This document shows, in pieces, positions 28,256 through 36,818 of a stretch of 64,000 bases of DNA (position 1 is its first letter; the number at the start of each line of letters is the position of its first letter). The position numbers were made by a program, and so were the translations under genes. Location of the stretch: the NCBI GenBank assembly GCA_001664505.1, contig CP011806.1, forward strand, positions 4,780,494 through 4,844,493, in the 5' to 3' direction. This DNA is from Acidobacteria bacterium Mor1 (lineage in GTDB: Bacteria; Acidobacteriota; Polarisedimenticolia; Polarisedimenticolales; Polarisedimenticolaceae). Under the pieces are notes generated by a model. It saw only the letters and a program-made list of their open reading frames with translations. It searched no databases and had not been told where the DNA came from.

Positions 28256-29348
28256 CGTCGGCGCGATCCTGTTGACGGTCGCGCTGGCCGCGGGTGCGCC
28301 GGTGGCGGCCGACGACTGGCCGATGTTTCGGGGCAACGCCCAGTTGACCGGTGTCGCCGGCAGCGAATTGCCCGACGAGCCGGAGCCGCTGTGGGTCTTC
28401 GAGATCCCCGACGGCATCGAGTCCACCGCGGCGATCGTCGACGGCAGGGTCTTCATCGGCGGGATGGACGGCAAGCTCTACGCCCTGTCTCTGGCCACCG
28501 GCGAAGAGGTCTGGAGCTACCAGGCGGGCACCGAGGTCAAGTCCTCGCCGGCGGTGCGTGACGGCATCGTCTACTTCGGCGACGGCGACGGGGTGTTCCA
28601 CGCGGTCCGGGCCAAGGACGGAACCGCCGTCTGGACCTTCGAGACCGGCGCCGAGATCATCTCCTCGCCCAACTTCCATGACGACCGGGTGCTGTTCGGT
28701 TCTCACGACAGTTCGGTCTATTGCCTGGGCGCCGCCGACGGCAAGCTCTACTGGAAGATCGAGACCGACAACTACGTCTACGGTTCGCCGGGGGTCTACA
28801 AGAACTACGCGATCTCCGCCGGCTGCGACGGGTTGATGCGCGTCGTCGATATCAAGACCGGCAAGGGCGCCGCCGAGATCTCGCTGGAAGACTACGTCGG
28901 GGCCAGTCCCGCCATCGTCGGCGACCGGGCCTACGTCGGCACCTTCGGGAACCAGGTGCTGGGGATCGACATGAAGGGGCGCAAGGTGCTCTGGACCTAC
29001 GAGCATCCCCAGCGGAAGTTCCCCTACATCTCGTCGGCGGCGGTCTCGGGGGACCTGGTGGTGCTCGGCGGGCGCAACAAGCTGGTGCACGGCCTGGACA
29101 CGGAAACCGGTGAGGAACGCTGGGCGTTCAACGCCGGGACCCGAGTGGACGCATCGCCGGTGATCGCCGGCAAACGTGCCTTCATCGCCGTGCTCAACGG
29201 AGACATCCATGCCCTCGACCTGGCCAGCGGAAAGTCGGCCTGGTCGTTCGAGGCGGGCTCCCAGATCCTGGCGTCGCCTGCGATCGCCGACGGCCGCATG
29301 GTGATCGGTACCGCCGACGGGCAGCTCTACTGCTTCGGCGGCAAGTGA
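28239..29348 (+). CDS. Exported BamB/PQQ-like beta-propeller protein
   Basis: 369 aa from ATG 28239, inside the 3' end of the alcohol dehydrogenase gene (17-nt overlap). Signal peptide to ~residue 24 ('LAAGAPVAA-DD'), then the propeller start 'WPMFRGNAQLTG' and about seven 'GxVYxGDGDGxxxAxxxxxGxxxW' blades up to the last 'GTADGQLYCFGGK'. This compact single-domain form is like BamB or the PQQ-like binding proteins of many Gram-negative bacteria. Translational overlap with an enzyme of the acid-reduction trio ties it to the same process. Ligand unknown. Confidence 0.85.
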   Translation: MKRVSSVGAILLTVALAAGAPVAADDWPMFRGNAQLTGVAGSELPDEPEPLWVFEIPDGIESTAAIVDGRVFIGGMDGKLYALSLATGEEVWSYQAGTEVKSSPAVRDGIVYFGDGDGVFHAVRAKDGTAVWTFETGAEIISSPNFHDDRVLFGSHDSSVYCLGAADGKLYWKIETDNYVYGSPGVYKNYAISAGCDGLMRVVDIKTGKGAAEISLEDYVGASPAIVGDRAYVGTFGNQVLGIDMKGRKVLWTYEHPQRKFPYISSAAVSGDLVVLGGRNKLVHGLDTETGEERWAFNAGTRVDASPVIAGKRAFIAVLNGDIHALDLASGKSAWSFEAGSQILASPAIADGRMVIGTADGQLYCFGGK

Positions 29349-29372
29349 TCCGGCAGGGCAGGGGAAGCGACG

Positions 29373-30707
29373 ATGAGTGAACGCAGCGAGCCGGCAACTT
29401 CCGTCGGAACGAGCCATGTCGAGACCGAGGTCGGTAGCGTCTTCGTTTCGAACTATCCGCCCTACTCGTTCTGGGGCGAGGACCGCGCCCAGGGAGCCCT
29501 GGACGCACTGCAGCAGCCGCCCCGGCCGGATACCCCGCTCGGGCTGTACCTGCACATCCCCTTCTGCCGCCGCCGCTGCAAGTTCTGCTACTTCAAGGTC
29601 TACACCGACAAGAATTCGTCGGAGATCGAGCGCTACGTCGAGGCGGTGGCCGCCGAGGCCGAGCGGGCCGCGAAGCTGCCGGCCGTAGCCGGCCGTCCGG
29701 TCAAGTTCGTCTATTTCGGCGGTGGAACGCCCTCCTACCTCAGCACCAAGCATCTGCGGATGCTGGTCGAGCGGGTGCGCGGTGCGATCCCCTGGGACGG
29801 CATCGAGGAGGTCGCCTTCGAGGCGGAGCCGGGCACCCTGACCGAACCGAAGCTGGCCACGATCCGCGAGGTCGGCGTCACGCGGCTGAGCCTCGGCGTC
29901 GAGCACTTCGACGACGAGATCCTGCGGGAGAACGGGCGCGCCCATGTCTCGAAGGAGATCGACCGGGTCATTCCATGGGTCCGGGCCGCCGGGTTCGAGC
30001 AGTGGAACCTGGACCTGATCGCCGGCATGGTCGGGGATACCGACGCGACCTGGGCCCGGGCGGTGGAGCGCACCATCGAGGCCTCCCCCGACAGCGTGAC
30101 GATCTATCAGATGGAATTGCCCTTCAATACCGTCTACTCGAAACAGAAGCTCGAAGGAGGCGGGCCCCACATCGCCGACTGGAAGACCAAGCGGCGCTGG
30201 CATGACGAGGCCTTCCGCCGGTTGGAGCAGGCGGGGTACGAGCTCTCGAGCGCGTACACCATGGTCAAGAAGGGCGGCAACGGCCGCTTCGTCTATCGCA
30301 ATTCGGTCTGGCAGGGCTGCGACCTGTTGCCGCTGGGGGTCTCTTCCTTCGGCCACATGAACGGTGTGCACTACCAGAACATCTCCCGCTGGGACGAATA
30401 CCTGCGCCGGATCGAGGCGGGCGAGGCTGCCGTCGACCGGGCCTACGAGACCAGCGAGAGCGAGCGTCTGACCCGGGAGCTGATCCTGCAGTTGAAGCTC
30501 GGCCGGATCAGCGCGGCACCTTTTCAGGAGAAATTCGGGGTCTCGATTCTCGAGACCTTCGCCGGGGCCTTCGACAAGCTGAAGGCCGACGGCATGCTGG
30601 AGATCGACGGCGATGAGATTCGCCTGACCCGCACCGGTTTGCTGCGGGTCGATCAACTGTTGCCGGCGTTCTATGCCGAGGCGCACCAGAACGCTCGCTA
30701 CACCTAG
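29373..30707 (+). CDS. HemN/HemW-family radical SAM enzyme (coproporphyrinogen oxidase-like)
   Basis: 444 aa. The radical SAM cluster motif CxxxCxxC is at C65, C69, C72 ('PFCRRRCKFC') with a following aromatic Y-F as in HemN/HemW. 'VYFGGGTPSYLS' is the GGE-like SAM-binding motif and 'RLSLGVEHFDDEILRENGRAH' matches the family core. A C-terminal winged region ('ELILQLKLGRISAAPFQEKFG') is the HemN_C-type domain. Members synthesise, chaperone or open porphyrins (HemN, HemW, ChuW/HutW). Because the next gene is a TonB receptor, a haem- or porphyrin-related or a methylating role is possible. It is also longer at the N-terminus than HemW (~380 aa). Confidence 0.85.
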   Translation: MSERSEPATSVGTSHVETEVGSVFVSNYPPYSFWGEDRAQGALDALQQPPRPDTPLGLYLHIPFCRRRCKFCYFKVYTDKNSSEIERYVEAVAAEAERAAKLPAVAGRPVKFVYFGGGTPSYLSTKHLRMLVERVRGAIPWDGIEEVAFEAEPGTLTEPKLATIREVGVTRLSLGVEHFDDEILRENGRAHVSKEIDRVIPWVRAAGFEQWNLDLIAGMVGDTDATWARAVERTIEASPDSVTIYQMELPFNTVYSKQKLEGGGPHIADWKTKRRWHDEAFRRLEQAGYELSSAYTMVKKGGNGRFVYRNSVWQGCDLLPLGVSSFGHMNGVHYQNISRWDEYLRRIEAGEAAVDRAYETSESERLTRELILQLKLGRISAAPFQEKFGVSILETFAGAFDKLKADGMLEIDGDEIRLTRTGLLRVDQLLPAFYAEAHQNARYT

Positions 30708-30839
30708 ATAACTGCTGACGACGCCCTGCGGGGCACGGGACCTCGGGCCGGTGGGGCCCGAACACTACGAAACCCACTTGGGATCGGAACTTGAACGGCA
30801 ATCCGGGGGGCGCCGGATAAGCCTGGGGGAATCGGGATC

Positions 30840-32978
30840 GTGAAAAAGTTCTTGCTGTTGTCGATGGGCCTCTTGCTGTTGTTGGGAGCCCCTGTCTGGG
30901 CCGAGGGAGAAGAAGACGCCGAAGAGCGTCCGATCGAGCTCGAGGACTGGAGGGAATACATCCAGGTCGAGGTGCCCTACGTACCCGAATCGAGCACGAT
31001 CACGAGCAAGCTGCCGCTGACCGAGCGGCTGACTCCTGCCAGCGTCGGCAAGGTTTCGGAGACGGTGCTGCGGGAGCAGCGGGCGACCAACCTCGATGAG
31101 GCGCTCTACAACGTCGCCGGCGTCAATGCCCAAGGCAGCTCCGGCATCTTCAACCTGTTCTTTATCCGTGGCTTCAACTCGCTGGACGGCTCCCTGGTGA
31201 TGACCGATGGCGCTCCCGAGCCCGAGGTGATGAACTATCACATGTACAACGTCGAAGGGGTCGAGGTGCTCAAGGGGCCCAGCGGTGTGCTCTACGGCAG
31301 CAACCCGCTGGCCGGCATCCTCTCGGGTGTCGTCAACATCGTGCGCAAGCAGCCGGTCCCCTCGGACTTCGTCAACGCCCGCGCCTCATTCGGAAGCTTC
31401 GATACCAGTGAGGTCTCCGTCGACTGGAACGAGGCCAGCGACGACGGCCGCTTCTCCCTGCGCCTCAACGGGCTGGTGACCCAGTCCGAGGGCTACCGCG
31501 ACGACAAGGCCAGCCGGCAGTCGGCGATCAACCCGACCTTCGGCTGGCAGATCGATGCGGACACCCGGGTCAACATCAGTCTCGAGGCCGCCAGCGCCCG
31601 CTTCGAGCCCGACGCCGGTATCCCGGTGGTCGGTACCGAACTGGCGCCGGTACCGCGGACCCGTTCCTACAACACCCCCTTCGATTTTTCCGACCAGGAC
31701 GCCTTCCGTTTTCAGGTCGACTTCACCAAGGCGGTCAGCGATAAACTGACCCTGCGCAACAAGACCTACTACCGCACCCTGGACTGGGTCTCCGACGGCA
31801 CGACCTTCATCGGCGTGTTCCCCGATTTCGGAACCGGTGCCCTCGAGATCAACCGCGCCTTCAGCCAGCTCGACGACGCCCAGCGTTTCGTCGGCAACCA
31901 GTTCGAGGCGGTCTGGAACCTCAACACCGGTTCGGTCAAGCACCGCCTGCTGGCCGGCCTCGAGGTGGCGCGCTACGACGACGAGTTCTCCATCGATCTC
32001 GTGCTGGGTGAGAACCCGCTGATGCCGAACCCCTTCGCCATTCCGAACATCGACCTGCTGAACCCGGTCGAGACCTTCCAGGGGCCGGTCGGTGCCTTCC
32101 CGTTCCAGTTCGGCGATGCAGAGACCAGCGTGGTGGCGCCCTACGTGATCAACAACATGGAGTTCTCCGAGAAGTTCCATGTGTTGGCCGGCGCCCGGTT
32201 CGACTCCATCGACTACAACGATGCCCTCAACAACTTCGAGCGGGACGACGACAACGTCAGCCCGATGCTCGGCATCGTCTACGCGCCGACCGAGCGCTTC
32301 TCGATCTACGCCAACGGCAGTGAGTCCTTTGCACCCGCCTCGCCGCGGGTCATCGACCCGAACCGCGCTCCCGAGGAGAGCCGCGGCACCGAGCTCGGAG
32401 TCAAGACCGCCTTCGCCGACGGAAAGGTCCGGGCCAACCTGGCGCTCTACAACATCGAGCGGCAGAACATCGGGATCCCCGACGACAACGGCTTCACCGT
32501 CCAGCAGGGCGACCAGGAGTCCGAGGGCGTCGAGCTGGAGATCGCGGCCAAGGCCTGGGGCGGCGTTCGCACCCTGTTCACCTACGCCTACACCGACGCG
32601 ACCTTGACCCGGTTCTCGGAGATCGACCTGTTCACCCAGATGCCGGTCGACCGCTCGGGCAACCGTCCGGCCTGGGTCCCCGAGCACCAGGCCAGCCTGT
32701 GGCTGAGCAAGCGTTTCGGCGACTTCGGGATCGCCGGCGGCGCCCGCTACGTCGGCGAGCAGTTCATCGCCGAAGACAACGTCTTCGAACTGGGCGACTA
32801 CGTCGTGGCCGACGCCATGGCCTACGTCGATCTGGGTCCCTGGCGGGTCCAGCTCAACGTCAAGAACATCGGCGACGAGGAGTACGAGACCCGGGCGCTG
32901 AGCGGCACCTCGGTGATCCCCCAGGCCGGCGCGACCGCCTTCCTGGGCGTCGAGTACCGCTCCGGTTTCCGTAACTAG
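30840..32978 (+). CDS. TonB-dependent siderophore-type outer membrane receptor
   Basis: 712 aa, GTG start; signal peptide 'LLLLLGAPVWA-EG'. The plug domain is seen at ~60-190 ('TSKLPLTERLTPASVGKV', 'NLDEALYNVAGVNAQGSS', 'FFIRGFNSLDGSLVMTDG', 'VEVLKGPSGVLYGSNPLAG'). The C-terminal barrel has typical strands such as 'LGVKTAFADGKVRANLALYN' and ends in 'LGVEYRSGFRN', a terminal aromatic residue set back by two. This is the FhuA/FpvA-like siderophore receptor class without an N-terminal signalling domain. It probably imports a metal chelate or porphyrin. It follows the radical SAM gene after 132 nt, including a 7-bp hairpin at 30743-30761. Confidence 0.9.
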   Translation: MKKFLLLSMGLLLLLGAPVWAEGEEDAEERPIELEDWREYIQVEVPYVPESSTITSKLPLTERLTPASVGKVSETVLREQRATNLDEALYNVAGVNAQGSSGIFNLFFIRGFNSLDGSLVMTDGAPEPEVMNYHMYNVEGVEVLKGPSGVLYGSNPLAGILSGVVNIVRKQPVPSDFVNARASFGSFDTSEVSVDWNEASDDGRFSLRLNGLVTQSEGYRDDKASRQSAINPTFGWQIDADTRVNISLEAASARFEPDAGIPVVGTELAPVPRTRSYNTPFDFSDQDAFRFQVDFTKAVSDKLTLRNKTYYRTLDWVSDGTTFIGVFPDFGTGALEINRAFSQLDDAQRFVGNQFEAVWNLNTGSVKHRLLAGLEVARYDDEFSIDLVLGENPLMPNPFAIPNIDLLNPVETFQGPVGAFPFQFGDAETSVVAPYVINNMEFSEKFHVLAGARFDSIDYNDALNNFERDDDNVSPMLGIVYAPTERFSIYANGSESFAPASPRVIDPNRAPEESRGTELGVKTAFADGKVRANLALYNIERQNIGIPDDNGFTVQQGDQESEGVELEIAAKAWGGVRTLFTYAYTDATLTRFSEIDLFTQMPVDRSGNRPAWVPEHQASLWLSKRFGDFGIAGGARYVGEQFIAEDNVFELGDYVVADAMAYVDLGPWRVQLNVKNIGDEEYETRALSGTSVIPQAGATAFLGVEYRSGFRN

Positions 32979-32987
32979 ACCTGGATA

Positions 32988-33019
32988 GCCGGGCCCGCGG
33001 GGTTTTCCGGGGGCCCGGC
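32988..33019 (+). terminator. Terminator-like hairpin after the siderophore receptor gene
   Basis: A 9-bp GC stem (gccgggccc 32988-32996 with gggcccggc 33011-33019) closes a 14-nt loop containing tttt. Only tt follows the stem, so termination would be weak; partial read-through into the flavoenzyme gene is likely. Confidence 0.45.
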
Positions 33020-33086
33020 TTGCGCCGTGACGCTATGTTTATAGAGGGGCCGGGTCAGACAACAGAGGGGCGGAGATAGAGGCACC

Positions 33087-34367
33087 ATGCAGCAGCCTAC
33101 CCGAGACAGCTACGACGTGATCGTGATCGGCGGCGGCCCCGCCGGCTCCACCGCGGCCAGCATCGTGGCCCGGGAAGGGGACCACCGGGTACTGCTCCTC
33201 GACCGGGAGAAGTTTCCCCGGTTCCGCATCGGTGAATCCCTGATGCCGGCGACCTACTGGACCTTCAAGCGGGTCGGCGTGCTGGACAAGATGCGCGAGA
33301 GCGCCTTCCCCACCAAGTACAGCGTCCAGTTCTTTTCGGGCGACGGCAATTCCTCGGCGCCCTTCTACTTCGACGAGTTCGACGATCACGAGAGCGCCCA
33401 GACCTGGCAGGTCGACCGGGTCGACTTCGACAAGATGATGCTCGACCACGCCGCCGAGTCCGGCGTCGACGTGGTCCAGCGGGCCAACGTCCGCGAGGTG
33501 ATCGAAGAGGACGGCCAGGTCACCGGAGTGCGGGTCGAGCTGCTGGAAGACGGCAGCGAACGGCACATCGACTGCAAGGTGGTGATCGACGCCAGCGGCC
33601 AGACCAGCATGCTGGCCCGGCGCCACGGCCTCAAGCAGATCGATCCCAAGCTGAAGCACGCCTCGTACTACACCCGTTTCCGCGGAGCCCAGCGGGACAC
33701 CGGCAAGGATGCCGGCGCGACCCTGATCATGTTCACCCGGGAACACAAGTCCTGGTTCTGGTTTATCCCGCTTCCCGGGGACATCGTCAGCGTCGGCGTG
33801 GTCGCTCCGGTGGAGCATCTGGCCAGTTACGGCACCGCCGATCTGCAGGCGGTGTTCGACGACGAGCTGGAAAACTGCCCGACCCTCCACGACCGGCTGC
33901 GCGGCGCGACCCAGGAGGGGGACGTCAAGGCGATCCGCGACTTCTCCTACATCTCCTCCCGCATCGCCGGCGACGGTTGGGTGTTGGCCGGCGATGCCTT
34001 CGGCTTCCTCGACCCGATGTACTCGACCGGGGTGTTCCTGGCGCTCACCTCCGGCGAACTGGCCGCCGATTCGGCCCTCGACGCGCTGAAGCACGGCGAC
34101 TACTCCGCGGCCCGCCTGGGGCAGCACGGTCCCAAGTACCTGGCCGGGATGGAGTCGATGCGGCGCCTGGTGTACGCCTACTACGACCCGAAGTTCAGCT
34201 TCCCGCGCTTCCTCAAGCAGCACCCCGAGTGCCGGGATACGCTGGTCAACCTGCTGGTCGGCAACGTGTTCCGCATCGACGATTCGGACATGTTCGCCAA
34301 GATGAGCGGTATGGTCGAATTGCCCGAGCCCCGCAGGCTGGCGTCCGAGGCCGAAGTCCCAAGCTGA
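33087..34367 (+). CDS. FAD-dependent oxidoreductase of the halogenase/geranylgeranyl reductase group
   Basis: 426 aa. N-terminal dinucleotide motif 'VIVIGGGPAGSTAA' (GxGxxG), then 'FPRFRIGESLMP', 'VIDASGQTSMLARR' and the second FAD motif 'GDAFGFLDPMYSTG'. Residues 223-228 read W-F-W-F-I-P, an exact WxWxIP signature of flavin-dependent halogenases, and K77 lies in 'FPTKYSVQFF', where CmlS-type halogenases carry their catalytic lysine. Non-halogenating relatives also keep parts of these motifs, so halogenation is a hypothesis. The stop overlaps the glycosyltransferase start (TGATG), tying the enzyme to glycosylation and thioester chemistry downstream. Confidence 0.8.
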   Translation: MQQPTRDSYDVIVIGGGPAGSTAASIVAREGDHRVLLLDREKFPRFRIGESLMPATYWTFKRVGVLDKMRESAFPTKYSVQFFSGDGNSSAPFYFDEFDDHESAQTWQVDRVDFDKMMLDHAAESGVDVVQRANVREVIEEDGQVTGVRVELLEDGSERHIDCKVVIDASGQTSMLARRHGLKQIDPKLKHASYYTRFRGAQRDTGKDAGATLIMFTREHKSWFWFIPLPGDIVSVGVVAPVEHLASYGTADLQAVFDDELENCPTLHDRLRGATQEGDVKAIRDFSYISSRIAGDGWVLAGDAFGFLDPMYSTGVFLALTSGELAADSALDALKHGDYSAARLGQHGPKYLAGMESMRRLVYAYYDPKFSFPRFLKQHPECRDTLVNLLVGNVFRIDDSDMFAKMSGMVELPEPRRLASEAEVPS

Positions 34368-35683
34368 TGCGCGCCGCCTATATCGCGGCCGGCGCCGCGG
34401 GGATGATCTGCGGTAGCTGTCTCCACGACAACGCCCTGGCGGCGGCACTGATCCGCAAGGGGCACGACGTCACCCTGATCCCGACCTACACGCCGATCCG
34501 CACCGACGAGGCGGACGTGTCCAGCGGCCAGGTGTTCTACGGCGCGCTCAACGTCTATCTCGAGCAGAAATCCGGCCTGTTCCGTTCGACGTCGCTGTTC
34601 GACAAGCTGCTCAGCCACAAGTCGCTGCTTAATTTCGTCTCCAGGTTGGGCGCTTCCCGGGACCCGGCGGAGCTGGGCGAACTGACCCTCTCGGTGCTGG
34701 AAGGGGAGCACGGCAAGCAGGCCAAGGAACTCGAGAAACTGGTGAGTTGGCTGCGGGATGATCTCCGGCCGGAGATCGTGCACATCACCAACTCGATGCT
34801 GCTCGGGCTGGCTCATCGCATCCGTGAGGAGCTGGGCGTTCCGGTACTCTGCTCGGTGCAGGGTGAGGACATCTTCTTCGAACAGCTGGCCGAGCCCCAT
34901 CGCACCCGGGTCCACGAGGCCCTTCAGCGCAAGGCCCGGGACGTCGACGGTTTGATCGCCACCAGCCGCTACTACGCCGACTACATGTGCGGGGTGCTGG
35001 ATGTCCCCGCCGAACGGATGCACACCGTGGGGCTGGGGATCGCCCTGGAAGATCACGGCGCCGAGCCGCGGCAGCCCGACGGCCGCTACGTCATCGGCTA
35101 TCTGGCCCGGCAGTGCCCGGAGAAGGGCCTGCACCTGTTGATCGAAGCCTTCGAGGGGTTGGTGCGCCGGGGCGCCGCCGACGCCTACCTCGAGATCGCC
35201 GGCTACATCGATGCCCGCAACGAGCCCTACGTCGCCGAACTGCGCCGCAAGGTCGAGGCCGCCGGTCTCGGTGAGCGGGTGCGCTTCCACGGCGAGGTGG
35301 ACCGGCAGCAGAAGCTGGACCTCCTGGGCCGGATCGACGTGCTGTCGGTACCGACGGTCTATCGGGAGCCCAAGGGGCTCTTCGTGCTGGAAGCCCTGGC
35401 CAATTCCGTGCCCCTGGTCCTGCCCCGCCACGGCTCATTCCCCGAGCTCCTGGAGCACACCGGCGGCGGCCTGCTGGTCGAGCCCGAGTCGGTAGAGGCG
35501 GTGACCGAGGGCCTGGCGGCCCTGCGGGAGGACCCCGAGGGCCGGCGCCGCATGGGGGTCGCGGGCCGCAAGGTAGTGCGGGAGCACTACAACGACGACG
35601 TGATGGCCGAAGAGACCTTGAAGATCTACCGCGCTTACGTCGACAATGCTGTTTCCGGAGACGGCTCCCGCCAGGTCGGCTGA
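34367..35683 (+). CDS. GT4-family glycosyltransferase
   Basis: 438 aa from the ATG overlapping the previous stop; the frame extends upstream only as a shadow. The N-terminal domain begins 'AAYIAAGAAGMICGSCLHDN', with a glycine-rich donor/acceptor loop. The C-terminal GT-B domain has 'GYLARQCPEKGLHLLIEAFEGL', 'VRFHGEVDRQQKLDLLGRIDVL' and the E-x7-E-type loop 'REPKGLFVLEALANSVPLV'. It should transfer a nucleotide-activated sugar in the cytosol. Its neighbours (flavoenzyme, thioesterase, ABC exporter) suggest the acceptor is a small or lipid-like product. No signal peptide or membrane helix. Confidence 0.88.
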   Translation: MRAAYIAAGAAGMICGSCLHDNALAAALIRKGHDVTLIPTYTPIRTDEADVSSGQVFYGALNVYLEQKSGLFRSTSLFDKLLSHKSLLNFVSRLGASRDPAELGELTLSVLEGEHGKQAKELEKLVSWLRDDLRPEIVHITNSMLLGLAHRIREELGVPVLCSVQGEDIFFEQLAEPHRTRVHEALQRKARDVDGLIATSRYYADYMCGVLDVPAERMHTVGLGIALEDHGAEPRQPDGRYVIGYLARQCPEKGLHLLIEAFEGLVRRGAADAYLEIAGYIDARNEPYVAELRRKVEAAGLGERVRFHGEVDRQQKLDLLGRIDVLSVPTVYREPKGLFVLEALANSVPLVLPRHGSFPELLEHTGGGLLVEPESVEAVTEGLAALREDPEGRRRMGVAGRKVVREHYNDDVMAEETLKIYRAYVDNAVSGDGSRQVG

Positions 35684-35707
35684 GGCTCCGGAAGGGGACC
35701 AAGCTCG

Positions 35708-36121
35708 ATGCATACATACACCGCCCGGCGCCGGGTGGAATTCGCCGATACCGATCTGGGCGGGATCTGTCATTTCTCCCGCTTCGTGGTCTTCATGGAA
35801 ACCGCCGAGCACCTGTTCTTCGAGCAGATCGGAAGCTCGGTCCACGTCGAGGTCGACGGCAAGCCGGTGGGCTGGCCCCGGGTCTCGCTGCAGGTCGACT
35901 ACAAGCGCCCGGCCCGCTACGCCGACCTGCTCGACATCGAGGTGCGGATCCTGCGCAAGGGATCCAAGTCCCTGACCTTCGGCCATCGCGTGCTGCGGGA
36001 CGGCGAGGAACTCGCCAGCGGGACGATGACCTCGGTCTGCTGCGTGCTGGAAGAGGGGGCGGTCCGTTCGATTCCGATCCCCGCGGCGATCGCCGATCGT
36101 ATCGAGCAGGCTCCGGCCTGA
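35708..36121 (+). CDS. Acyl-CoA thioesterase, 4HBT/YbgC-like
   Basis: 137 aa, typical for a hot-dog-fold thioesterase. The active-site signature is 'FADTDLGGICHFSRFVVFME', where the aspartate of the DxDxxGxxxxxxY region is kept, and 'VDYKRPARYADLLDIEV' follows as the second conserved strand. It should hydrolyse an acyl-CoA or acyl-carrier thioester. It sits 24 nt after the glycosyltransferase and 19 nt before the ABC ATPase, within one transcription unit. A substrate made or released in this pathway is likely. Confidence 0.88.
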   Translation: MHTYTARRRVEFADTDLGGICHFSRFVVFMETAEHLFFEQIGSSVHVEVDGKPVGWPRVSLQVDYKRPARYADLLDIEVRILRKGSKSLTFGHRVLRDGEELASGTMTSVCCVLEEGAVRSIPIPAAIADRIEQAPA

Positions 36122-36140
36122 CGACCGAGGAAGGAACACG

Positions 36141-36818
36141 ATGTCCCTCGCACTGGAAGTCAAGAACGTTCACAAGAGCTACGACGGCGACGCCCAGCCG
36201 GTCGAGGTGCTGCGTGGCGTCAGCCTCGAACTCGACCGGGGTGAGGCGATGGCGATCACCGGGCCCTCGGGTTCGGGCAAGAGCACGCTGCTGCATCTGA
36301 TCGGCACGCTGGATCAACCCAGCGCCGGCACGATCTCGATCGAGGGCAAGAACCCCTTCGATCTGTCGGAGCCGGAGCTCGCTCGCTTCCGCAACCGTAC
36401 CGTCGGCTTCGTCTTCCAGGATCATCACCTCCTACCCCAGTATTCGGTGCTGGAGAACGTGCTGTTGCCGACCCTGGCCTTCCCCGACCAACGGCAGGGC
36501 AAGGAAGAGCGGGCCCGCGAGCTCCTGGAGGCGGTCTCGCTTCAGCATCGGCTGACCCACCGCCCCGCCGAGCTCTCCGGCGGTGAGCGTCAACGGGCGT
36601 CGGTGGCCCGGGCGCTGATCAACGGCCCGAGCCTGTTGCTCTGCGACGAGCCGACCGGGAGTCTGGATCACCAGAATGCCGCGGCGGTGGCCGACCTGCT
36701 GTTCAAACTCCACGGCCAGGAAAAGACCGTATTGATCGTGGTGACCCACAGTCTGGAACTCGCCGGTCGTTTCCAGCGCCGGTTCGATCTGCGGGAGGGG
36801 CGGTGCTCCGAAGCCTGA
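36141..36818 (+). CDS. ABC transporter ATP-binding protein, LolD/MacB type
   Basis: 225 aa, ATG after AGGAAGGAA. Walker A is 'GPSGSGKST' (residues 41-49), the Q-loop 'VFQDHHLLPQ', the ABC signature 'LSGGERQR', Walker B 'LLLCDEP', and the 'TGSLD' D-loop typical of LolD/MacB ATPases. It partners with the FtsX-type permease, whose GTG start lies inside its 3' end (16-nt overlap). This transporter class does not import; it extracts lipoproteins or lipids from the membrane or expels peptides and antibiotics by mechanotransmission. Confidence 0.95.
   Translation: MSLALEVKNVHKSYDGDAQPVEVLRGVSLELDRGEAMAITGPSGSGKSTLLHLIGTLDQPSAGTISIEGKNPFDLSEPELARFRNRTVGFVFQDHHLLPQYSVLENVLLPTLAFPDQRQGKEERARELLEAVSLQHRLTHRPAELSGGERQRASVARALINGPSLLLCDEPTGSLDHQNAAAVADLLFKLHGQEKTVLIVVTHSLELAGRFQRRFDLREGRCSEA

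Noticed and set aside
20779-29348. True PQQ-dependent dehydrogenases
   Set aside because: The propeller proteins lack recognisable alcohol-dehydrogenase features such as the vicinal disulfide cysteines and a cytochrome c CxxCH motif; they are called PQQ-like propellers only.
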